Shown one piece after another: positions 14,128 to 21,194 of a DNA stretch of 27,396 nt (position 1 is the stretch's first letter; the number at the start of each line of letters is the position of its first letter). Under the pieces are notes generated by a model. That model searched no databases. It was not told the origin of the DNA and saw only the letters and a list, made by a program, of their open reading frames with translations. Made by a program: the position numbers and the translations under genes. The DNA is from Anaerolineaceae bacterium UBA2274 (GTDB lineage: Bacteria; Chloroflexota; Anaerolineae; Anaerolineales; Anaerolineaceae), in the NCBI GenBank assembly GCA_002347705.1, contig DDWY01000059.1, positions 1-27,396 of the forward strand, in the 5' to 3' direction.

Positions 14128-15162
14128 ATGTTAGAAATTGAAGAGAAGTTACAGGCGGAGCTGACGCGCGGGATCGAAGCGCTTCAGACTGTTGTAACCG
14201 TGGAATCTCTTGAAGCCTGGAAACAGGATTTCCTGGGAAAGAGCTCGCTGGTGATGCAAACCTACGGCTCAATGGGGAAGCTTGCCAAAGAAGAGCGCCC
14301 GATAGTTGGCAAAGCTGTGAACCAGTTAAAGGTAGGCCTGGAAGCAGCCCTGGCAGAAAAAGAAGAAGGCATCAAAACTGCCAGCCAGCAGGAAACTTTT
14401 ACCAAAGAAACCCTGGATGTGACCCTGCCCGGCCGCAAACCGCGCCGCGGCAGGATCCACCCGCTGCATCTGACCCTGCGGCAGATCTACCAGATCTTTG
14501 CCGATATGGGCTTCCAGATTTACCGCTCGCCGGAAGTGGAAACTGACGACTACAACTTCACTTTCCTGAACATTCCGCCTTATCATCCGGCGCGGGATAT
14601 GTGGGACACTTTCTATACTGATAAGGAAGGCGTGGTCCTGCGAACGCATACCTCTCCTGGTCAGGTGCGTGTCATGCGCGAGAGGGCGCCGCAAAATATC
14701 CGCGTCATCCTGCCAGGCACAACCATGCGCTATGAGCAGCTGACAGCCCGCTCTGAAATCGAATTCATCCAGGTGGAGCTGCTGGTAGTAGGCAAGGGCA
14801 TCACCTTCGCCGACATGCGCGGCACGCTCAACGACTTTGCCCGCAGAACCTTTGGCGAGAACGCGCGCACGCGTTTGCGACCATCCTTCTTCCCCTTCAC
14901 TGAGCCCAGCGCTGAAATGGACGTGCAGTGCTTTGTCTGCGGCGGCGAAGGCTGCGGCGTGTGTAAGGGTACCGGCTGGCTGGAAATCCTTGGCTGCGGC
15001 ATGGTGCACCCAACCGTGCTCAGGTACGGCGGATATGACCCCGGGGTCTATTCCGGTTTTGCCGCCGGCATGGGCATCGACCGTTCGACCCTGATGCGCT
15101 ATCACATAGATGATATTCGCCACTTCCGCAATAACGACATCCGCTTTCTGGAACAGTTCTAA
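14128..15162 (+). CDS. pheS: Phenylalanyl-tRNA synthetase alpha subunit
   Basis: The catalytic subunit of the (alpha-beta)2 enzyme that attaches Phe to tRNA-Phe. The 344-aa protein has an N-terminal coiled coil (about 1-85) that contacts tRNA, followed by the class II catalytic core: HPLHLTLRQIYQIFADMGF, the motif-2 region with RTHTSPGQVRVM and TTMRYEQLTARSE, and motif 3 GFAAGMGIDRSTLMRYHIDD near the end. A CFVCGGEGCGVCKGTGW segment at about residue 270 resembles a small metal-binding insertion. AGGTGAAGG precedes the ATG. pheT follows 11 bp after the stop. Confidence 0.97.
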   Translation: MLEIEEKLQAELTRGIEALQTVVTVESLEAWKQDFLGKSSLVMQTYGSMGKLAKEERPIVGKAVNQLKVGLEAALAEKEEGIKTASQQETFTKETLDVTLPGRKPRRGRIHPLHLTLRQIYQIFADMGFQIYRSPEVETDDYNFTFLNIPPYHPARDMWDTFYTDKEGVVLRTHTSPGQVRVMRERAPQNIRVILPGTTMRYEQLTARSEIEFIQVELLVVGKGITFADMRGTLNDFARRTFGENARTRLRPSFFPFTEPSAEMDVQCFVCGGEGCGVCKGTGWLEILGCGMVHPTVLRYGGYDPGVYSGFAAGMGIDRSTLMRYHIDDIRHFRNNDIRFLEQF

Positions 15163-15173
15163 GAGGAGATGAG

Positions 15174-17705
15174 ATGAAAGCACCCTTAAGTTGGATCAAA
15201 GATTACATCGACCTGGATGGGATTGGCATCGAAGAGCTTGCCAACCTCCTGACCAATGTCGGTTTGGAAGTGGAAAGTGTGCAGTTGGTGGGCGTGGAGA
15301 AGCCCGCAGGCATTCTGAAGAATAAATATTTCGGATTGCCCTGGGATAAAGAGAAATTTGTGGTGGCGGAGGTGGTGGAGGTTAACCAACACCCCAACGC
15401 TGACCGCCTGACGCTCTGTGAGCTCAATGACGGCACGGGAATTACGACCGTTCTGACTGGCGCGCCAAATATGGTCCCCTACCTCGGCAAGGGCAGGTTG
15501 GATCAGCCGCTCAAGGTCGCCTACGCGCGCGAGGGGGCGATGCTCTATGACGGGCATCAACCCGGTCAGGTCGTGACGAAACTAAAAAAGACGACCATCC
15601 GCGGGGTTGAGTCGCGCTCGATGATCTGCTCCGAAAAGGAGCTGGGCATCTCCGAAGAACATGAGGGCATCATCGAACTGGACGCGGACGCACCGGTTGG
15701 CATGCCGCTGGTGGATTACATGGGGGATGTGGTCTATGAAGTCGCGATCCTGCCGAACATGGCACGGGATGCCTCCATCCTGGGCATTGCCAGGGAACTC
15801 TCGGCGGTCACGGGCAGGCCACTGCGCCTTCCGCAAGGCATTGCCCTGGAAGATGGCGGAGAAATCACAGAGAAGGTCGGCCTGGAAGTGCGCGACACCG
15901 AGCTCAACCCGCGCTTCATGCTGGGGATGGTGGAAGGCACGCAAGCCCGAAAAAGCCCCTACTGGGTGCAGCGGCGGCTCTCGTTGGCAGGTATGCGCCC
16001 GATTGACGCCCTGGTGGATGCCACTAACTACACCATGCTCGAGATTGGTGAGCCCCTGCATGCTTTCGATTACGACTTGCTGCGGGAGAGGGCTGGCGGA
16101 AAGCCGACCATCATCACCCGCACGGCCTGCGAGGGCGAGAAGATCACTCTGCTGGATGGCTCGGAGCCGCAGCTTGACACCCAGATGGAACTGGTGACCG
16201 ACGGTGTCGGTCCGCTTTCCATCGCGGGAGTCATGGGCGGCGGTGAGACAGGCGTGCATGGAGAGACCCGCAACCTGCTGATCGAGTCGGCGAACTGGAA
16301 CTTCATCAACCTGCGCAAAACCCTTAGCAAAACCCGCATCAACAGTGAAGCCGCTTACCGCTTCAGCCGCGACGTCCATCCGGCGCTGGCAGAGACCGCG
16401 CTGAGCTTGTGTTTGAAGCGCGTACAGGAGTGGGGCGGTGGAGAAGTCGTGAGGGGTGTACTGGACGACTATGGCAAACCCTATGAAGATACCGTCAACC
16501 GCTTATCGGCAGAAAATATTGCCGAAGTGCTTGGTCAGGAGATCTCGCTGGAAGAATCCACCCAAATCCTTGAAAGGCTGGGATTCACCTGCTGGATGGA
16601 AGGCGGTGAACTGGTGGCAAAGAGCCCGTCCACACGCACGGACATCGAAACCGGCATTATCGGGCAGAGAAACCTGATCGAAGAAATTGCGCGCGTCTAT
16701 GGTTATGAGCGCATCGCCGGGAAGCGCCTGAGCGACGAACTGCCTCCCCAGGTCGGCAACCCCGATCTGGAAGCAGAGGAACGCATCCGGGACATCATGG
16801 TCTCGATCGGTCTGCAGGACACCCTGGCCTACCGCCAAACCTCACCTGAGCGCGAAGCACGCTTATTCATCGGCAGGAAGGCACCGCAAGGGCTGACCTA
16901 TGTGCGCCTTAAGAACCCAATCACTCCCGAACGCACCGTCATGCGCCGCAGTGCCATGGCAACCATGCTCGAGTTGCTGGAATATAACACCAAATTCAGG
17001 CCGGGTTTGGCGCTGTTTGAGTTGGGACCGGTCTTTTTACCGGTGGCGGATGAGGTCCTGCCCCATGAGGCACTGCGCCTGAGCATCGGTTTGACGGGCG
17101 CCTGGGACGTCGCCAGTTGGGACCGACCCCAAAGCAAGGCAATGGACTTTTTTGACCTGAAAGGCGTGGTGGAAGCGCTGTTGGACGGTCTGCACCTGGA
17201 GGGGGTTAAATTCCAGTCAACCGCGCACCCCAGTTTTCACCCCGGAAAGTGTGCTGAGGTGAGAGTGGGGGAGGAAATTCTGGGTGTGATGGGCGAACTT
17301 CACCCACAGGTCAAGAAAAACTACGCCTTTGGGCAGGATCCGGTGCTGGTGGCTGAGTTTGATGGAGAAATGCTGGTACGCTTGAGCAGCGAGGTTTTCA
17401 TTAACCGCGCCATTTCAGGCTATCCGGCCATGGTGGAGGATATTGCCCTGATTGTGGATGAGAGCGTGCCGGCAGAAGATCTGGAGGCATTGATCTGGCA
17501 GGCTGGCGGAAAACTCTTGGTGGATGTGAAACTGTTTGACGTCTACCGCGACGCCAGGCTGGGAGAAGGTAAGAAAAGCCTGGCTTATCAGCTGACTTAC
17601 CAGGCATTTGACCGCACTCTGAACGATAAGGATTCCCTCAACATCCGCAACCGGATTGTGAAACAGACCAAGAACACCTTTGGCGCGGTCCTGCGCAGCC
17701 AATAG
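15174..17705 (+). CDS. pheT: Phenylalanyl-tRNA synthetase beta subunit
   Basis: The beta subunit carries tRNA-binding and editing domains of the synthetase. The 843-aa protein is slightly longer than usual. It has the N-terminal module LSWIKDYIDLD, the EMAP/OB-type tRNA-binding domain (about 60-170, FVVAEVVEVNQHPNADRL), the B3/B4 editing domain in the middle (YWVQRRLSLAGMRPIDALVD, NYTMLEIGEPLHAFD), B5 domains, a catalytic-like core, and the C-terminal anticodon-binding FDX-ACB domain (SGYPAMVEDIALIVDESVP to the end). The start follows AAGAGGAGATG. It is translated with pheS under T-box control, and its stop overlaps the ribosome-binding site of the next gene. Confidence 0.97.
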   Translation: MKAPLSWIKDYIDLDGIGIEELANLLTNVGLEVESVQLVGVEKPAGILKNKYFGLPWDKEKFVVAEVVEVNQHPNADRLTLCELNDGTGITTVLTGAPNMVPYLGKGRLDQPLKVAYAREGAMLYDGHQPGQVVTKLKKTTIRGVESRSMICSEKELGISEEHEGIIELDADAPVGMPLVDYMGDVVYEVAILPNMARDASILGIARELSAVTGRPLRLPQGIALEDGGEITEKVGLEVRDTELNPRFMLGMVEGTQARKSPYWVQRRLSLAGMRPIDALVDATNYTMLEIGEPLHAFDYDLLRERAGGKPTIITRTACEGEKITLLDGSEPQLDTQMELVTDGVGPLSIAGVMGGGETGVHGETRNLLIESANWNFINLRKTLSKTRINSEAAYRFSRDVHPALAETALSLCLKRVQEWGGGEVVRGVLDDYGKPYEDTVNRLSAENIAEVLGQEISLEESTQILERLGFTCWMEGGELVAKSPSTRTDIETGIIGQRNLIEEIARVYGYERIAGKRLSDELPPQVGNPDLEAEERIRDIMVSIGLQDTLAYRQTSPEREARLFIGRKAPQGLTYVRLKNPITPERTVMRRSAMATMLELLEYNTKFRPGLALFELGPVFLPVADEVLPHEALRLSIGLTGAWDVASWDRPQSKAMDFFDLKGVVEALLDGLHLEGVKFQSTAHPSFHPGKCAEVRVGEEILGVMGELHPQVKKNYAFGQDPVLVAEFDGEMLVRLSSEVFINRAISGYPAMVEDIALIVDESVPAEDLEALIWQAGGKLLVDVKLFDVYRDARLGEGKKSLAYQLTYQAFDRTLNDKDSLNIRNRIVKQTKNTFGAVLRSQ

Positions 17706-17713
17706 GAGGGCTA

Positions 17714-18049
17714 ATGAAGACTGTTTTATTGTTTACCCGAAATGGTTTGGGGGATGCTCCTGAAGGTCTGCAGCAAACCCTGGCGGTGAAGTTTCTGAGT
17801 CTCCTGGCCCAGGCAGAGGAAAAGCCCGCGCGGATTGTCTTTTACGCGGAAGGCGTAAAGCTGGTGTGCGAGGGCTCGCTTGTGCTGCAGTGGCTGAAGA
17901 TGCTGGAAGCAGCGGGCGTGGAGCTGTTAGTCTGCTCCACCTGTCTGGAATACTTTGGACTGACAGACAAGGTTAAGGTCGGCCAGGTGGGCGGCATGCC
18001 CGGGATCCTCGCCGCGCTGCAAGCAGCGGAAAAGGTAATCAGTTTGTAA
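17714..18049 (+). CDS. DsrE/YedF-like small protein in the pheST operon
   Basis: A 111-aa single-domain alpha/beta protein of the DsrE fold. MKTVLLFTRNGLGDAPEGLQ at the start and the cysteine motif VCSTCLEYFGL (C74 and C77) resemble the C-terminal domain of YedF, a sulfur/selenium-related protein; the N-terminal TusA part of YedF is absent. Members of the family act in sulfur relay or thiol chemistry, but the role here is not established. AGGAGGG (17703-17709) overlaps the pheT stop and the ATG is at 17714, so it is almost certainly the last gene of the pheST operon. No synthetase function is implied. Confidence 0.82.
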   Translation: MKTVLLFTRNGLGDAPEGLQQTLAVKFLSLLAQAEEKPARIVFYAEGVKLVCEGSLVLQWLKMLEAAGVELLVCSTCLEYFGLTDKVKVGQVGGMPGILAALQAAEKVISL

Positions 18050-18070
18050 ATTATTCGCTGAGGGATCATG

Positions 18071-18117
18071 TGTCGGGTTCAAGTCGTGCAGTCTCACTGC
18101 ATAGCTTGAACCTGACA
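18071..18117. terminator. Long near-perfect hairpin between convergent genes
   Basis: TGTCGGGTTCAAG (18071-18083) and CTTGAACCTGACA (18105-18117) pair, and inside them TGCAG (18087-18091) pairs with CTGCA (18097-18101), giving a stem of about 21 bp with a 5-base loop TCTCA. It lies between the pheST operon and the converging nicotinate gene. A bidirectional terminator is likely but there is no long T-run. Smaller inverted repeats follow (CCTGG/CCAGG at 18144-18158, AATACC/GGTATT at about 18195-18207). Confidence 0.55.
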
Positions 18118-18240
18118 GTATTTTCCAATCAAATTCCATTTTCCTGGAAAAGCCAGGTAAGTTAAGCGCAACCTGAGAGCCAAAGGTTCTCATAATACCA
18201 GGTATTGACCCGAGATGTTTCGCGCTATTGACTGGTAACC

Positions 18241-19584
18241 TCACCAGACGCGTTCAAGGTCGGGATTATCCACCGCCTGGCGGCCGACCTTGGCGAGGTT
18301 TACCCAATCATCGTGTACTTTTACGCGTACGACATCAGCGGTGAAATCGGTTTTAGTCTCGCCATGATTGTTGAAGAGCGAAGAACCGACTGCATAAATG
18401 TCTGCCGGCACTCCCAACTTTTCAAAGTTGGTTATCTTCTGAATATCAAAACCGCCGGAGACGACAATCTTTATTGCCTGGCAGAATTGGCGGGCAAGGT
18501 CGCGATCCGCTTCCGGGACTTGCCAGTTCTGCCAATCCGAGTCCAGTGCCTGGCGGAGAAGGAACACGAGCCGTGGATTCACCCCGAGATCCAGGACAGG
18601 GTCCCCGAGTGGCAAAACAGATATGTCGCGAAGGCTTGCGGATGTGTCAAGACGTACTCCGAAGAGGCGATAACGCTCGGCTTCCTCGTGATTCCCAGCC
18701 TTGATCAAGCGCATGTGCTCATCGAACATCGCCCGGCAGACCTCCAGCGAAGTGCCGATACAGTCATTGGAGAAGTCAACCAAGGCAATGCGTGAAATTT
18801 TGGCGGGCAAGACGCGCGCGAATGCCAGCATCGCTTCGGCAGTATCTCCGAGGAAGCTGGCGATGCCGGAATGCGAGACGGTTCCTCCACCAAAGCCGCC
18901 CCACCAATCGCCCTGGGCGTCGGTCGAGACAAAGGCGCTGGTGTTGTGCGCGTAGTCGAGGTTGTAGCGTTGGATAGCGATGAGGTAGGCATAACCATCC
19001 GCAGCCTGCACTTCGTGCACGTCAAAGCGGGCTGGAAAGAACATCAAGGGTTTACCATCAGCGGCGATTTGGGTCTGGTAGACGTTGGTGGCAATACGGC
19101 TGGCGCGGGAAAGGATGCCCAGCGTCGGGGTTTCGAGCAGAGCAAAGTCGCGGTATCGCCCGCGAACGCGAAGGACTGGTTGGATCTGCATAGGATTGCC
19201 ATTGTATTGAACCGTGCAGCCATCCTGGACCGCCCAAACCTTCAGTTGTTCAGCAGTATTGATGAATTGCTCGCCTTCAAAGTAACCGGTTGCGTGCTTG
19301 AGCATGGTGAGGGCTTTGTCTACGCCCACGACCACGGTCTTGCCAGGTCGGCGGTTGAACCACTGCATTTCGACCTCAATATCGCCGTTTGCCACGCCTT
19401 CAGGCGGGATACCCTGCGGCAGGCGGGAATTTTTCCCCAGGTAGGTGTAATTCTGCTTACTTAATTCCTGGAGCATCGTGGCAATATTGACAAAATATTT
19501 GTCTGAATACCACCCTCTGCGCATGCGTTCGACGTCAAGTTTGAAGGTCTCGTTGTCCAGGCGTTTCCCATTGAAGAGGCTCAT
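18241..19584 (-). CDS. pncB: Nicotinate phosphoribosyltransferase
   Basis: Converts nicotinate and PRPP to nicotinate mononucleotide with ATP, the entry step of the Preiss-Handler NAD salvage pathway. The 447-aa protein matches the long bacterial/archaeal form. Visible segments are the N-terminal YSDKYFVN, LLETPTLGILSRASRIAT in the middle, the phosphoribosyl region FPARFDVHEVQAADGYAYLI, SHSGIASFLGDTAEAMLAF, ALVDFSNDCIG, the VRLDTSASLRD segment, and KIVVSGGFDIQKITNFEKLG with AVGSSLF at the end. GGAG 9-12 bases upstream on the minus strand supports the ATG at 19584. The dioxygenase gene ends 63 bp upstream on the same strand, so they may be co-transcribed. Confidence 0.93.
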   Translation of the reverse strand: MSLFNGKRLDNETFKLDVERMRRGWYSDKYFVNIATMLQELSKQNYTYLGKNSRLPQGIPPEGVANGDIEVEMQWFNRRPGKTVVVGVDKALTMLKHATGYFEGEQFINTAEQLKVWAVQDGCTVQYNGNPMQIQPVLRVRGRYRDFALLETPTLGILSRASRIATNVYQTQIAADGKPLMFFPARFDVHEVQAADGYAYLIAIQRYNLDYAHNTSAFVSTDAQGDWWGGFGGGTVSHSGIASFLGDTAEAMLAFARVLPAKISRIALVDFSNDCIGTSLEVCRAMFDEHMRLIKAGNHEEAERYRLFGVRLDTSASLRDISVLPLGDPVLDLGVNPRLVFLLRQALDSDWQNWQVPEADRDLARQFCQAIKIVVSGGFDIQKITNFEKLGVPADIYAVGSSLFNNHGETKTDFTADVVRVKVHDDWVNLAKVGRQAVDNPDLERVW

Positions 19585-19647
19585 TTTCCAATTACTCCAT
19601 TCTTGTTGATTTATACTATGCGAAAGATTGTCATTTGATTGGTTTGC

Positions 19648-20442
19648 TCACCAACCGAATGCCAGTCCGCGTTTTCCGAGGATATAGTCATCAAAGAGCA
19701 CCTGGGCAGGGCTTTGAGCCAGACCGGCGCACACCAAAAGGGGCAATAAATGCTCCTCGCGCGGGTGGCAGTAGCGGGCAGAGGGGGCTTGCGCCCAGTT
19801 GCGCAAGGCGCGGCGTGTCTCTGGATAAGCGGGATGCGACGTGGCTTTAATCAGCCAATCCTGAAAAGCGTCATTGGCAGGGTCTGGCTCCGTGGAAGGT
19901 ATCCAGGAAAAGGCGGACATGTTGTGGAACGAAAAGCCCGAACCGATGACCAGGACGTTTTCCTCCAGCAGCGGGCGTAAGGCTTCGCCAAGCAGCAGAT
20001 GCCGTTCCGAATCAAGACCGCGGATCAGGGAAAGCTGCAAGGTCGGGATATCTGCTTCGGGGTACATCATCAGCAGCGGGATGAAATGACCGTGGTCGTA
20101 ACCGCGGGTGGGATGGATATTGGCGGGAATGTCAGCGCTCTTGAGCATGTCCACGATCTTCATGGCGGCTTCTGGGGCACCTGGCGCGGGATATTGCACC
20201 TGATAGGTTTCGGGTGGAAAGCCGTAATAGTCGTAGAACATCGGCGGGTTGGGCGAGCCAAGCAGGGTGGGCACGGCTTCTTCCCAGTGCGCGCTGATCA
20301 CGAGGATCAAGTCCGGGCGGGCTATTTGCTCGGGCAAGACGCGCATGAAATCAATCATGGCTTTGTGCCCTGGGTCTCCGAGCAGAGGCAGCGGTCCGCC
20401 GCCGTGGCTGAAGTAGACAATGCGTTTCTTGTTTTGGTTCAT
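19648..20442 (-). CDS. ygiD: Class III extradiol ring-cleavage dioxygenase, YgiD/DODA type
   Basis: A 264-aa cytoplasmic metal-dependent dioxygenase related to 4,5-DOPA dioxygenase. Family motifs are SHGGGPLPLLGD (H13), VISAHWE (H53), RGYDHGHFIPLLMMYP (H118 and H120), GSGFSFHNM (H174) and HPREEHLLPL (H227 and H232). H13, H53 and H174 are the likely metal ligands by analogy with E. coli YgiD. The family opens catecholic rings; the natural substrate of the bacterial enzymes is largely unknown, so the call is to the family. It is oriented with pncB and diverges from the gene before polA. Confidence 0.9.
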   Translation of the reverse strand: MNQNKKRIVYFSHGGGPLPLLGDPGHKAMIDFMRVLPEQIARPDLILVISAHWEEAVPTLLGSPNPPMFYDYYGFPPETYQVQYPAPGAPEAAMKIVDMLKSADIPANIHPTRGYDHGHFIPLLMMYPEADIPTLQLSLIRGLDSERHLLLGEALRPLLEENVLVIGSGFSFHNMSAFSWIPSTEPDPANDAFQDWLIKATSHPAYPETRRALRNWAQAPSARYCHPREEHLLPLLVCAGLAQSPAQVLFDDYILGKRGLAFGW

Positions 20443-20599
20443 AGTATCCTCACCGATTAAGATAATTGTAAATCACCTTAGGGTTTGGTTTGCAAGCCGA
20501 GCTTTGACAAACATCTTGAGCGTTATCTTTCATAGCCTTATTGCATAAAGTGCATATTATGTGCTGACCCACGCACATTGAACCCGACCTGATAAAAGC

Positions 20600-20628
20600 T
20601 TGCCTCCAGCGCCTGCGGATGCTACACT
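20600..20628 (+). promoter_or_regulatory. Putative promoter for the gene upstream of polA
   Basis: TTGCCT (20600-20605) and TACACT (20623-20628) with a 17-bp spacer and an extended -10 TGC directly before the -10. The predicted start is near 20635, giving a leader of about 16 bases before ATG 20651. Confidence 0.45.
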
Positions 20629-20650
20629 TAAGCGAGGTGAAAGGCGGTTC

Positions 20651-21184
20651 ATGATCACTCCGGAACAGCAGACCAACTATCAGACCGTTCTGAATAAATA
20701 TCGCTCCAGCTATCCTGAAGGGTTGCTCGGCGTGCTGGTGTTTGAGGGCAACAGCCTCAAAGCTTCAAGCGGCGCGCTGTTGCCGGAATCCCTTGAGGGT
20801 TTTCCGCTGCTTCCTACCCCCCAAAAGATCAACGCGCGCAAGGTAAACGAACAGCCCTGCCTGGTCTATAGTGACTTCCTGCCGGACAAAAAGCAGGTTT
20901 GCCTGATCTTCCCTGATTCTATTCGCCTTTCTTCCCTGCGAAGCCAAGCTGGCAGGGCTATGGAAGAGCTCAAAGCCTTGAGCGTGCCAAAAGCCGGCGG
21001 TCTCAGCAGCCGTGAAGAAGCGGTGCTGGCGGAGTTTATCCAGGCTGCTGCCAGTTCAAAATACGCCCATGACGCCGAAAGCCACACCCAACCTGTGCGC
21101 GTTAGCGGAACGCAAACCACCCCACCTTCAGCCCAGACTGCCACGCAAGCGCTCTACTGGCCTTACTGGTTCCAAATCTTCTAA
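20651..21184 (+). CDS. Small protein of unknown function upstream of polA
   Basis: A 177-aa protein that I do not recognise. It has no signal peptide or membrane segment. The N-terminal half shows alternating strand-like segments (LLGVLVFEGNSLKASSGALL, QPCLVYSDFLPDKKQVCLIF), followed by a helix and a low-complexity Thr/Ser/Gln-rich tail ending in WPYWFQIF. The frame is open upstream to 20600, but AAAGG at 20640-20644 and the predicted transcription start favour ATG 20651. polA begins 11 bp after the stop, so the two are probably co-transcribed. The coupling gives no clear function. Confidence 0.75.
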   Translation: MITPEQQTNYQTVLNKYRSSYPEGLLGVLVFEGNSLKASSGALLPESLEGFPLLPTPQKINARKVNEQPCLVYSDFLPDKKQVCLIFPDSIRLSSLRSQAGRAMEELKALSVPKAGGLSSREEAVLAEFIQAAASSKYAHDAESHTQPVRVSGTQTTPPSAQTATQALYWPYWFQIF

Positions 21185-21194
21185 AGAGGTGCTT

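Noticed and set aside
15582..16379. 265-aa open frame on the minus strand within pheT
   Set aside because: It lies wholly opposite the conserved pheT coding sequence and has no recognisable motif or ribosome-binding context; a shadow of codon bias.
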